Shown in pieces: positions 23,301-33,120 of a stretch of 64,000 nt of DNA (position 1 is the stretch's first letter; every line of letters begins with the position of its first letter). The position numbers and the translations under genes are program-made. Below the pieces are notes generated by a model. The model saw only the letters and a list, made by a program, of their open reading frames with translations. It made no database searches and was not told the origin of the DNA. Source of the DNA: Tigriopus japonicus (lineage: Eukaryota > Arthropoda > Copepoda > Harpacticoida > Harpacticidae); contig CM021318.1 of NCBI GenBank assembly GCA_010645155.1, positions 5,272,872 to 5,336,871 of the forward strand. Reading direction: 5' to 3'.

Positions 23301-26300
23301 ATACTAGGACCTATTTTCAGACCTATTACCCCACATTTGATCTCGGACTTTGGATATTTGGTTGTTCCGTTGGAGGTGGTTCTTTCGGAGTGTTCTTTGG
23401 AGGATACTTTTCAGATAAAATTGTGAGTAGCTAATAACCGTTCGTATTTGGGATGGCATCGATTTGAGAACCGTTGGGCTTGTATTTTACAGGTTACGCG
23501 ATTAGGACTGCATTCAAGATTATGGGTCTTGGCTGGATTTACCATTTGCTCGGTTCCTTTTGCCATGGGAACGCTTTTCTTTGCAGTAAGTTGAAAAGGT
23601 TATATCTTAAGGTTCTCATCACTGCGAACGTACTGCACAAACAAGTGTTTTTGCACAAACCAGAGCACTCTCTGAATGGGAATTAAAATAACTTTCAATG
23701 ATATAAGGAGGTTTTTTTTGATGCATTGTTTGAAATCATTTAAGACGTCTCCATGTGATAGTAGTGGTCCATGATCCTTTTGAGCTCAAGATTCCGTTGA
23801 ATTAGTTCAATTTCCGTCTTCATAAGGGTTCTTGGAATAGATGAACTTGAAGTTCTGTTTGCATTCTGTTTCTAATCTGTTTGGATTCCTCAATTGAAAT
23901 TGCTGCCACAATTTAGGATTCCAAATTCAATCACATAGGAATGCATATAATGTACTAACTACAGACTTTAAAGCGAACAGTTATCCATCATATGATTGCA
24001 GCGGGTGATGTCATGTGAAGGGACGCAGATCTCTTTCAAAGAACTAGGCCTCGTAAGCCTTAATAATTGCAAATAAATAAAATGAAACCATACTTTACGC
24101 GTTTAAATGGCTCCCAACTTTAAGACTAAGTACAAGCAAAGGTATAATGGACGCTGGAATGGAAATAACTTGGATGCGCCACTCATGTCAGCCGACAAGT
24201 CCATTCTATCGCTAGCGCTATGATTTAAAATGCTCAACTTTGTGCATATTTTCTTTGCTCTTTGTAAAGAAGATTTTTGTCTCTCTGTACCAGAAAAGTG
24301 ATACTCGTTATTTTAAGTGCAACAAATTTTTAAAGCACGTTCATTGGATTATGAATCTTTCAGTTGTTTTTATAAAAATAACTTTCTCGAATCTCCCAAA
24401 CCCAATACAAACGACAGCGATCAATGAAGTTGAAATTTCTCAGGGAAAAATTGAAGAGAGAATTGCAATCGGAAACCCCTGATTTTGAATGTAAGCTATC
24501 TCGATGTAATGTGCTTTTTCTGTAGCGACTAAAATAACTTAATTTCGATACATGTTTCTATAGAAAATGATTTCTTAAGGGAATCAAAATCTCATTCGGT
24601 TGGTTAAAAATCTCAACATAACAAATGCACATTCTGTTATTAGAATCTTATCTTTATGATGACGATGATGCTTTGTTTAGGACCTAAGGTCAACAAATAA
24701 AAAAATGGTAAAAGAAGCAAAAAAAATAGGGGTGTAAATATCCGGAAGTTTTCCCATAAACCGAAGGTTTTATTTTAGTACATAATAGGGCGACCTTGAC
24801 CGAAAACGACTCCTGTTTTTCGGCAGCATTAGTTCGGCCAGAGCTAGCTGCCAATTTCAATAGCTCCAGCTCATCTCATTACGGAGCTCGAACCCTACCA
24901 AGTTCACCAGAAAAGTATTATCACATGCCAATAAGAGTAAGATTCTTTAGGAAAGCAGCATGTTGAATATGATTTGATGATTGCCTTTGCCATATGTAAG
25001 ATCCATCCCCTGACCGATGTTGGCAATGTCTCGGCTTTTGTTTTTATCGCTTAATCTTCAACCCCATCTTAGACCCGAAGCTTGGTCACAACTTGTTCAA
25101 ATGACGTATTCTACAGGGAGTCCATGGTTAACGTCCCTAGATATTAGAGCTGTGCATCGGATCCGAAAGGTCCCCAAAATCCAATCCGAACTTAATTTCT
25201 TAAATCCGAATCGGAATCCGAATCCGACTGCTTCCATTCAATCCGAACGAATCCGAATCCGAAAATTTGCTACTCAATCCGAACGAATCCGAATCCGAAA
25301 ATTTTTGACTAATCCGAACGAATCCGAATCCGAAAATCTTCTGCCCAATCCGAACGAATCCGAATCCGAAAATTTGGAGCAAAATCCGAAAAAAATCCGA
25401 AAATTTGGCGATAATCCGAAAAAATCCAATTTTTTTTAGCTCAATCAGACATTAATTCAAAATTTTTTCCTCATTCCGATTTATATCTGATTATTTTGTT
25501 ATTTTGGCATAAATTGGAAATCACAACACTACTTCAACTAGAAGTGCCCAGAACACAATCTTTTGATATAATATATTTTATTAATATTTCCACATTAAGT
25601 CTTAATTTTTTTAACATTTTGGCATTTTTCAGGAAAAAATAAGCATTTTCTTGTTTTTTATGCAAAATATTTCAGGACAATTAGAGCAAATTAATGAATG
25701 CTCTTTGCACAATAGAATTTCCCAAAATGAACCAAATATGTTAAAATGTTTACAAAAGGATATTAATTCAAAAAATCACAAGCATACCAGCAGTCAAATG
25801 CAGAAAAAACTGCGTAATTAAATAGGGTAAAAACATTTCTATCTTTAAGTCAGTTTGGTGTCAAGTGGGCTGATATTTACGCACTTAATTGTAATCCAGG
25901 GGTGAATACTTGGCAAAATCTTTACTTTTTCAAATAGGATGGTTTTGCTTTGAAGACGTTTTGTAACTTTTTGATGCTGTTTTTACTACAAAACCTTTCT
26001 ATGATTCTCTTAATATAGAAATATTTGATCTGCAAATGCTATTATTTAATTGGTAAAATCTGAAACATTAAAATACCTTGTGGAGTCATTAAAAAATTCA
26101 GAGTTGAAGGCAGGAGATTGCATTTAAATCATCAAACAAAAAAGGTCTCATGATGAAAATATTGTGAATTGAATTAAAAAAGTAAAATGAAAAATTTGGA
26201 TTGGTTTCGGATTATGTCGGATCCGAAAAATATTTTGCAAATCCGAATCCGAATCCGACAGGTTTTGGCGAATCCGAACGAATCCGAATCCGAAAATTCG

Positions 26301-29300
26301 CGCTAAAATCCGAACGAATCCGAATCCGAAAATTCGCGCTAAAATCCGAACGAATCCGAATCCGAAAATTCTTGCGTCAATCCGAACGAATCCGAATCCG
26401 ATCGGATTCGGATCCGATCGGATCCGACTTTTCGGATCCGATGCACAGCTCTACTAGATATTAGTAGTATTTATGGCATATCAAGATGCCACCATGACTA
26501 TATTTGATATGAATAATAGGAAAAGTAGAGATGATTGTTCGCCTTTTTTTACTTTTTTAGCTTTATCGAAGCAATTCAGTCAATAATAGGCTTTGCAATG
26601 TTCGGTCAAAGCCAGGATGATTTCTCGTCCTAGTGGATGAGAGGGAGTGGAGGAGTCATTCTTGAAAATAAAATCATAGCTTTATAACGAGTCAGTCAAT
26701 TTCACCAAGGCATGTTAGAGTAAACCTTTAAATGTTTTCTTTAACTGATAGTCCTTCAATATTAGTGTGCCATTATTACCTATGGCGTAATTCTTTGTTT
26801 GGCATGGACATCAGAATTCTCTGTCGCGTCTCGTTGGAACTCTCTTTTACATCAAGGAATGGCTTCCTCATGATGATTCTTTGGTTCATTTACAAATATG
26901 CTTATCATTTTTAAGTATTTTACTTCGGCTAAGGTAGCTTGTGTTTATCTAAGCCTTCTTCAAGACGACTGTAGATACAATTTGTTCATCCTTTCGAATT
27001 TTAGAAACAAAACAACCCATGCTAGTTCGTCTTGATGTGTCGATTGTTGGTAAATAGGTCTCAAACGAAACGGTCAAAAGCAAGTAGGTCATGGTGAAAA
27101 ATCACTTTTCCATGGGCATAATTTTATTCCACCCAAAATATCTTTGAGGTCCATGGCCAGATGTCGAAAGTAGGGCGCAATTTTTTACTCCAGAGGAGCG
27201 AGGGAACACCCTCCTCCATGGTCCGCCGGATCTGTGGCGGGTTGGGACCATTGACCAAAAAAAAGTTGGGAATAACTTCTTGTTGACTTTACTTATGAGA
27301 CCTTTGCCTTGGCATAATTGTGTTCCCCCTGGGTAATTTTGGGGTCTCATGGGACAACCGTCGACCAAGGAACCTACCTGGTCCATGGGTTCATTCCCTT
27401 GCCTACCTTTGGAGCTGCACGGGTTTGTGACCTCTTTACTTTGATCTTTTTACGGTTACCTTTCTACTGTGACCTATTTACCGTGACCTTTTTACCTTAT
27501 GACCTTTTGACCGTGCGCCTATGTGTTGAACGCACTTGTCCCGACAAAAGCCATAAGACGCCTGAATATCAAGTTGATTTTTGTCAATTAATTGGACAAA
27601 TAGTGATTGAACAACATTTATTTTTCCTTTCTTAAATCTCAATAAAACATTCCACGAAGCGTAGTTCGTTTTCAAAGAGTTGAGGAAAATGATTTCTTTT
27701 ATTTCCAATAAGTTAAAAATTACCTGATTTAGCTAGTTATATTGGTAAAATATCAGTTATTTGGGTGATTGAGGAAAATCAGTAAATTTTTATCGGTAAT
27801 ACCCTGGTTTGGGTCCTATGATTTCAGAAGTAATGACAATCGATTGGCAGGGAAGATTTCTTTGCCACTCTTTTGATATTGGTCGTTTTGGGAACTGCAT
27901 TCATCTCCGTTGTTTTTTTACAATATTTTGAAGAAAGATCTTTGGACTGAATATCGCAATACAGTGCCTCAATTTCACGGAACCTCTAAATATGTGATTT
28001 GTATACCATCAGAAACACCGCCACGGTACGATGATAAGTGGAACAACTTTGATTTACAAATAGGTCATAAGTTATATCACTAAAAACCTATTCAGTTAAC
28101 TAATTTTTGAAAACAATGTCAGTACATTTTTAGAGCACACCGAGAGGTACTTGTTGAATTGAAATTATGTTGCTCAGGTGCCGAATTGTTTAAGTTTAAA
28201 TGGTCCATTTTGACCCCCAAAAGCGAAAAAAAATGCTCTGGGGACGCTAAAAACTCAAATTCCCAAGCAAAGCGATTTTAGATATCGTAAAGATATATAA
28301 AAAATCTTCATTCTTGTGTGTTTGTCGCAATGGATCAAAATAAAAATAATAAAAAGAAACTTACACTTACAAAAGACTTTTAAAAAGCAAGTGTTCCAAT
28401 TACCATGACTACAGAATACCTGTATTTAAGAAACAGGCAAGAAGTTGGGTATTCATCTAAAAATTAAAGGAATGTACTGAACACATTTGTCTTTGGATTT
28501 TGTGCGCATTGGATTTGCTCGAAGGACCATGCTAAAATTGGACCGAAATCGATATCTTACAGAATTTTGCAAAATTCGAATTGAGCACGTACCAATATGC
28601 CCGTTTCAAGATGTAAAAATAATTTTTCAAAGCAATGTAATGCTTTGAAAAATGATTTAAAAATGTATCTCCATTTTGAACTGTTGTGACAAAACCTACA
28701 AAAATAAAGAATGTTTATACATTTGAATGATATCGAAAAGTTTACCTGGAGCGGTTTTTTTTTCGTTAGCGTCAAAGATGGACCATTTAAACTTATACAA
28801 CTCGGCAGACGATCAACATGATTAAAATCCATTAATTTCAATTCAACAGGCATTTAAGCAGGCACTTAATATGTGCTGATTTTAATCTACACTTGACTTA
28901 GATAAAAAAGTAAAGTAAATCAAAGTTATTTCTCTTGATTTTTTGGGTAAGAAACATGTCTCAGTGTTCGGGAATTTCCATGCAAACCTTTTTTTGGCGG
29001 GGAATGGAGGTGTTTGTTGCGTTTTTTTTTTACTACAAGGAATGTGATTCCCCTTAAAAATAAGTCATAAATAGAATAATTTAGAGAATTAAGATTTATA
29101 CGAAATTTGGTCTACCAACTAGTTACTATTGGCAGATCTACTGATATGATTTATCATAACCGTGACGTGTTAACGGTGATGCGAGTGAAAAAAGAACGAC
29201 AAAAATCCTCCCCTGATTCTTCTTAAGGGCTTTAGGTCGTTGGACCCTCTAACTAAGGGTGATGCAGAGTGCTTGCAATTAGTTCTGTTGACTCTCTTGA

Positions 29301-29764
29301 ATCCTTTCAGAAGGATAAAACTAGAAGAAATTTGCGTTATGAGTCCAGTAGAATATATAAAGTATGAATTTGACCACCTCTCTTCAGCCAGCGAGAGGTC
29401 GACTAATGATAGAGAACCACGAACAAGTCTTTTCACTCATTCCTCTCTTTTTTTTCAGCCCCCCTACGCATTTATCAGTTTAATACTGTACTACTTTTGC
29501 GCCGAGACCTGGTTTGCCATCCTCTTCACCGTTATTATTGAAGTCTGTCCACCCGAGGTGAAGTCTGGCATGATTGGCTTGTTTCTTTTTATCATGAACA
29601 ATGTGGGAGGCAATCTACCCGTGATTGTGGACCCTCTGGCGAAAAGTATGGGCTACAGGGAAGCCATCTATTTCATTTGGCCCGGATGTGTCGCCCTCAG
29701 TTCTGTTATGTTCTTCTTGGCGAGTATTCCTCTTTGGCGTCAAGCCCGCCAATCGGAGTTGTGA
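14352..29764 (+). CDS. Spinster-like major facilitator superfamily transporter
   Basis: Four exons (14352-14820, 22857-23422, 23493-23585, 29459-29764) splice in frame with GT-AG borders and give 477 aa. The protein begins with a membrane segment, then an extracellular loop with N-glycosylation sequons (NLT, NVT, NTT) and cysteines. Next come TM2-TM3 with the MFS loop motif (GITSDNFVKVGRNR, about residues 115-128), GE.VCRPVSGSLITDLF across the first junction, an Asp/Glu-rich central cytoplasmic loop, and the C-terminal half ending in IPLWRQARQSEL. The TM pattern and length (about 500 aa is usual) fit the spinster/SPNS group of arthropod MFS proteins, which export lysosomal or sphingoid-type lipids; the substrate here is unknown. 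The 8.0-kb and 5.9-kb introns hold several transposons. An AATAAA follows at 29843. The gene is tail-to-tail with the cuticle protein gene. Confidence 0.88.
15511..15541 (+). mobile_element. Possible mariner terminal-repeat remnant
   Basis: The sequence TTACGAGGGTAAGTCAAAAA followed by TTCTCAG resembles the ends of many mariner elements (ACGAGGG..TCAAAAA). No partner end was found in the window, so it would be a single relic end. This is a pattern match only. Confidence 0.35.
16434..16554. mobile_element. Possible degenerate hAT-type MITE, about 120 bp
   Basis: The left end CAGGGGTGGCCCAAGGC and the reverse complement of the right end (CATGGGTCGGCAACCAC) resemble each other and hAT termini. 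The 8-bp flanks (gttcagac and gttttgat) match at only 5 of 8, so this is tentative. Confidence 0.35.
17635..18599. mobile_element. hAT-like non-autonomous element, 965 bp
   Basis: The ends TAGGGGTGCACTTTTC.TGCAAAT are inverted at 17635-17658 and 18576-18599 with one mismatch in 24. The flanks are a perfect 8-bp duplication, attatttg at 17627-17634 and 18600-18607. Both subterminal zones carry repeated TTTGCACTTTT or TTTTTACACG motifs. There is no transposase frame. It lies in intron 1 of the spinster-like gene. Confidence 0.92.
18687..19152 (-). pseudogene. Unrecognised open frame fused in frame to a retrotransposon remnant
   Basis: An open frame of 219 codons (18687-19346, minus) joins two unlike parts. 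Its upstream end is reverse-transcriptase-like (see 19195-20490). Its downstream end is a Thr/Pro-rich linker followed by a helical tail (KFDEIEE at the C-terminus) that I do not recognise. A second frame starts at an ATG at 19150-19152 (MAQSVRADLRADC) but stops after 22 codons. In between lies an 18-bp tandem repeat. It is probably debris inside intron 1 of the transporter rather than a gene. Confidence 0.3.
19028..19078. repeat. 18-bp tandem repeat, about three copies
   Basis: The unit CACCACCCTCCGATGAGG repeats with the last copy diverged (CCACCCTCCAAAGGC). It lies within the minus-strand open frame at 18687-19346. Confidence 0.85.
19195..20490 (-). pseudogene. Degenerate non-LTR retrotransposon reverse transcriptase
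   Basis: On the minus strand, pieces of a reverse transcriptase follow one another in shifting frames. From the N-terminal side: DPKAFFSFANNKRK (about 20450), LGPDGVTSQFL (about 20150), NDRSISLTSSMAKVFKKI (about 19970), LDLAKAFDKVYHG with the first catalytic Asp (about 19700), GVPQG (about 19535), and YADV where an active enzyme has YADD (about 19445). Next come ALNGMKF and MKDLGAVIQDD (about 19250). Two stop codons precede GVPQG and there are several frameshifts. The order matches jockey-like LINE enzymes. The copy is 5'- and 3'-truncated, sits in intron 1 of the transporter, and cannot be active. Confidence 0.8.
20491..22856. other. Last part of intron 1 of the spinster-like gene
   Basis: I see no supported exon. 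Open frames at 20743-20955, 21248-21607 and 21608-21898 have no domain character. The inverted-repeat pair at 21405-21796 is listed separately. Confidence 0.5.
21405..21796. mobile_element. Old inverted-repeat element (MITE relic)
   Basis: Bases 21405-21436 and 21766-21796 are inverted copies of about 31 bp (core TTTTAGGTTTGGATCGAAAT, with two or three differences and a 1-base indel). Weaker inverted similarity continues outward for another 40 bp or so, meaning the original ends lie beyond these coordinates. No clean duplication was found. Confidence 0.5.
23586..25136. other. First part of intron 3 of the spinster-like gene
   Basis: AT-rich intronic DNA with no supported exon. TAGGGGTGTAAATATCCGG at about 24729 looks like a solitary hAT end without a partner. 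Confidence 0.5.
25145..26453. mobile_element. hAT-like non-autonomous element, 1309 bp (TCCGAA family)
   Basis: The 24-bp ends (TAGAGCTGTGCATCGGATCC plus GAAA) are perfect inverted copies at 25145-25168 and 26430-26453. They are flanked by a perfect 8-bp duplication, ctagatat at 25137-25144 and 26454-26461. Both subterminal regions (25190-25430 and 26215-26440) are built of TCCGAA or TCCGAATCCGAA boxes in irregular 35-39-bp units. The central 750 bp is AT-rich with no transposase. This is the intact relative of the truncated copy at 5221. It lies in intron 3 of the transporter. Confidence 0.93.
27427..27513. repeat. Degenerate tandem array of a roughly 13-bp unit
   Basis: About seven imperfect copies of TGACCTTTTTACCG lie head to tail. 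A related inverted patch (ACGGTCAAAAG, then AGGTCATGG) occurs at 27070-27093, about 440 bp away. This would fit an old MITE with subterminal repeats, although no duplication was found. Confidence 0.7.
28152..28848. mobile_element. Inverted-repeat (foldback/MITE-like) element, about 700 bp
   Basis: Arms at 28152-28216 and 28771-28848 are inverted and share TTGAATTGAAATTA at their outer ends and GTTTAAATGGTCCAT further in, with indels between. The interior is AT-rich with no coding sequence. The flanks show no convincing duplication, so the class is unknown. Confidence 0.6.
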
Positions 29765-29842
29765 TTTCTTTGTATACGTATTAAATGTCAGGCCCCTGTC
29801 CATTCCCACCGAGCCTTTCATAGGTGAATTCTGATCTGAGTA

Positions 29843-29848
29843 AATAAA
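29843..29848 (+). promoter_or_regulatory. Poly(A) signal of the spinster-like gene
   Basis: AATAAA lies 79 nt after the stop codon at 29764. It is only 25 bp from the opposing poly(A) signal of the cuticle gene. Confidence 0.7.
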
Positions 29849-29872
29849 GTATGAAGTGCGACGTTTTGGCGT

Positions 29873-29878
29873 TTTATT
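29873..29878 (-). promoter_or_regulatory. Poly(A) signal of the cuticle protein gene
   Basis: TTTATT on the plus strand is AATAAA on the minus strand, about 220 nt after the stop codon at 30099-30101. It faces the signal of the converging transporter gene. Confidence 0.6.
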
Positions 29879-30098
29879 AAATATACACGGGAATGGAGGC
29901 GTGGTTCCAAGCATATTGCAAGAGTTGTATCAAGAATCTCTGTATGTATTGCAACTAAAATCTAAGTTTTTGTTTTTCATTATTACATGTCATCATGGCA
30001 CTGAAGAAAATGGACCACAGAGAGACATGATCCAGGCCGCATTAGGTCGCCCGTTTGCAGGGCGTCTCTGATTTTGCATTCAATATCTAGCTACTACT

Positions 30099-33000
30099 CT
30101 ACCCTCGAGCGCGAAATTTATCATTCACTTCAAGCGTCACCCTGCGTCCGTCAGGCAACACAAACTTGTTCGTATTATAATCGTAATAGCCCACTTTCTT
30201 GACCTTCGAAGTGGTGGACTTGGACGACCTCCTGTTGAACACCTCTCGGGTCTCAGGATTGCAAGGTATTCCGTTTTGATATGAGAACTCTCGGATCTTG
30301 CCTTGAGGGTCAATGTAGCCGTATCTGCAAGCAAGGAAACAATATTCTGGGTGAGTGTATTTTTCAAAGTTGCGGATTTTTAACTACCGTGACAAGGAAA
30401 TGGGAATCCCTGTATAAGAATGAGCCATAAATATGATTATTTAACTAACAATTATATGATTTTTGAGAAGAGAAAGCACCTAGCCATAATTTTAGGAAGA
30501 AAAACAAATCTCACCTTCCCCGTGTTACACAATCAGCGCCAATTGTTTCTTCCTTGAAGGATCCATCAGTGGATTTGTAGCCCCATGTGATGCTGCCATC
30601 GGGATTTTGATGTCTGTATCGATCTTCAACCGTCACTCTTTCGCCACTTGATTGAGCTGGTTTGGTCACTTGGAACTTATTGGGCAGAGCATTACTCCTT
30701 ACAGTATTCTCTAAGAAGCTATTTGTTGGCACCACTTTGGTCACGTCTTGAGGTTCTTGACGGAAAGTGGTAGTCACAAATGGAGTTGATTGAGTTGGTT
30801 GAGCTGGCTGAGATGGTTGAGATGGTTGTTGCGATGACAAGGTTGTAGGCGGATCAATTTTCACCAAGGGCACCACGATTGAATCACGTAAAATGTCCCG
30901 AGCAATTTGAGCAGGATCCTGGAATCGTTGCTGGACGCCTGGTCTCACATTTGGAATGGTGATTTCATTAGGTAGCTTATTCTCGGTGAAGACGATTGAG
31001 TTTGGGAATGTCAGGGGCTGGAAACGAGAGGTTTGACGACTGGGTGCGGGTGAACTACCCGAGTTTGTGGGTTTTGTGGGATCAGAGAGAGGAGTTTGTC
31101 TCAGTGACTCTGTTGGTTCGGCTTGCAAGGTGAACAAGGGAACAAAAGGCTGAGGTCGAGAAGGTTGAGTTGACCGAGGTGCCTCCACCTCTACTACTTC
31201 CACTTCTTCATCATCTTCGGCGACGACTTGAGGGGTGACTTTGATTTGCCGAGGAATAAACTCGTTGACTTGCTTTATTTTGGGAATGTCAACGAAATCG
31301 CTGTCGGGATTGGTGAATTGGGCGCGACTGCCAGTCACCTCTGTGCGACCACTGGTGAACTCGGTGCGGCCACTTGTGAAATCAATTCGTCGCCTAGGAG
31401 CTGTACCAGTCAAAATCGTGTTGTCTTCTTCACTGGTAACTTCTGGTTCGGGCTTAGGAATTCTCCTAAGGCCAGTGCCTGGTAAGCGTCTTGGGTTGGT
31501 TCTGCCCGATGTTCGTCGAGGGGCAGTTTGGAACCGCCGTTGTGGAGGAGACGAAGGTTGAGGTTGGCTCGTAGTGGTTGATGGAAGTTCCTCTGTGGGT
31601 TGAGGCTCGATACTCTCCGGTTCGATTTCGATAACTTGCCGTGCAGTTGAAGGCACGACGGTTTGACTAGCAGTTGTGGTTGTTGTATCTGCGGTGGGTT
31701 GAGGTTCGGTAGCATCAGGTTGGATTCGAATAATTTGACGGGCAGTTGGAGGTAAGACTCGTTGATTAGTTGTGGTTTCTGGTGCTGCTGGCTCTGCTGT
31801 GGCTCGAACAGGTGTCTCGGGTTGCAGCCGTTGTCTCCCAGCATTAGGATTCCTTCGGCGGCTAACCACTCGTCTCCTGGGTGTTGTTGGCTCACTGGCA
31901 ACCTGTTGAGGTTGAGGTTGGACACGGCGCCTCGGTGTTTCGGGAAGTCTGCGTCGTCCAAAAACTGGTCGGAAAGGTTGGGTAGGAGCAGGGGGAGGTG
32001 TGACAGCCTCTGGGGACTCTGTTTCAGTCTCGACAGTGACAAAGATGGAGGCCTCTGTAGTCATGACTTCAGGCACGTATTCCGTGGCTTCTTCAATCTC
32101 AGGCTCGGATGTTGTGGCCTCTGATGAACTAGTAACAAAGACAGAAGAAGATGTGGTTGGGGTGGTAGAACTGACTGATGCCACGGTGGTCGTAGTCGCA
32201 GCTGTGGTTGTTACTCTTGAACCTCTGCTTCGGAATCCCAAAACATTTGATGTGGGGCGAGGTCTTCTCAAAAAGGGCGATGTCCTTCTATTGTTAAAAA
32301 GAGGTCTTGCAGAGGGTGCCTGTGGAGGGGAAGTTGGAGATTCGTCGGTGCTTTTGGCTTCATCAGTAGGGAGAGCATCGGTAGGGTCAACGGTGGACCT
32401 CGTGGAAGGGCTTTCAGTAGAGGCAATTCTGGGCCTGGGACGGAATCTACGTCGAGGGGCAAACAATGACCGAGGAGTGGCGCTGGTAGCCTCGTCTGAA
32501 GTCTTGGCGTCACCCTCGTTGTCGTCAGAAATCTCATTTGATTCCTCTGGTTCTTCATCGTCATCGGGAACAATGTCAATAGTTATGGGTTTTCGTTCGG
32601 TAGCACTTTCTTCTGATTCCTCGCTTATATCAGATTCAGGCCCAGAAGCAGATGCAGATTCAGATTCGGTCTCAGTTTCGGTTTCAGTCTTGGATTCAGC
32701 CCGAGATCGGGGAGTAAAAACGCTTGGTCTAGCCCGAGGTTGGAATCGAGTCCTGAGCCTTTTTGGAGTGAAGAGGCCCGAACTCTCCTTCTCTTGGCCA
32801 TCGTCCTCCTCTTTTTCCGTTTCATCCTCAGTCGATGACGACAAAATCGAAGGCCGGGTTCTAGGCAAGAACGCGGGTCGGTTAAGATTCCGCAAGCGGA
32901 ATCTTTGACGCAATGGAACGGGCTCGGCTTCCGTGGTGGAAAGAGGAGGTGGTGGGGTCGTGGCCAAAACCTCAACTGGAGGTAAAGGGATATCTCTTTC

Positions 33001-33120
33001 CGATGTTTCCACAGTGGCGGCCTTAAGGAGTTCTTGGATCAATTCGGGGTCTTTGATGACCAATTCCTCCTCCACGGTTTGTTGAGCGCTGCTCAAGGTG
33101 CCAATGACCGCCAATAGAAC
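30099..33120 (-). CDS. Large cuticle protein with C-terminal chitin-binding (RR-like) domain
   Basis: Two exons are clear: 30515-33120 (868 codons, donor gtgaga) and 30099-30324 (acceptor ttgcag). They join in frame to give about 943 residues. The large exon begins after ctttcag with VLLAVIGTLSSAQQ, the end of a signal peptide, so the start Met is in a separate upstream exon. An ATG directly followed by gtgact at about 34094 (minus) would give M-VLLAVIG and is a candidate. The middle, about 800 residues, is low-complexity and rich in Pro, Thr, Ser, Glu and Arg, with a short SGRTEFTSGRTE repeat. The C-terminus has YRHQNPDGSITWGYKSTDGS, then GADCVTRGRYGYIDPQGK and REFSYQNG, the layout of an extended Rebers-Riddiford cuticle domain. 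It is likely secreted and structural. The long plus-strand frame at 32000-32908 is only its shadow. Confidence 0.85.

Larger units (their letters stand above)
26462..29458. other. Last part of intron 3 of the spinster-like gene
   Basis: Intronic sequence with two repeat structures listed separately (27427-27513 and 28152-28848). A 38-codon frame at 27837-27950 encodes a hydrophobic stretch and is discussed as a finding. Otherwise I see nothing. Confidence 0.5.

Noticed and set aside
24729..24760. hAT-like end TAGGGGTGTAAATATCCGG
   Set aside because: No inverted partner or duplication was found in the window, so it is mentioned only as a possible solitary end.
32000..32908. 302-codon plus-strand frame rich in Ser and Val
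   Set aside because: It is the antisense of the low-complexity cuticle coding exon. Biased codon use on the minus strand leaves the plus frame open.
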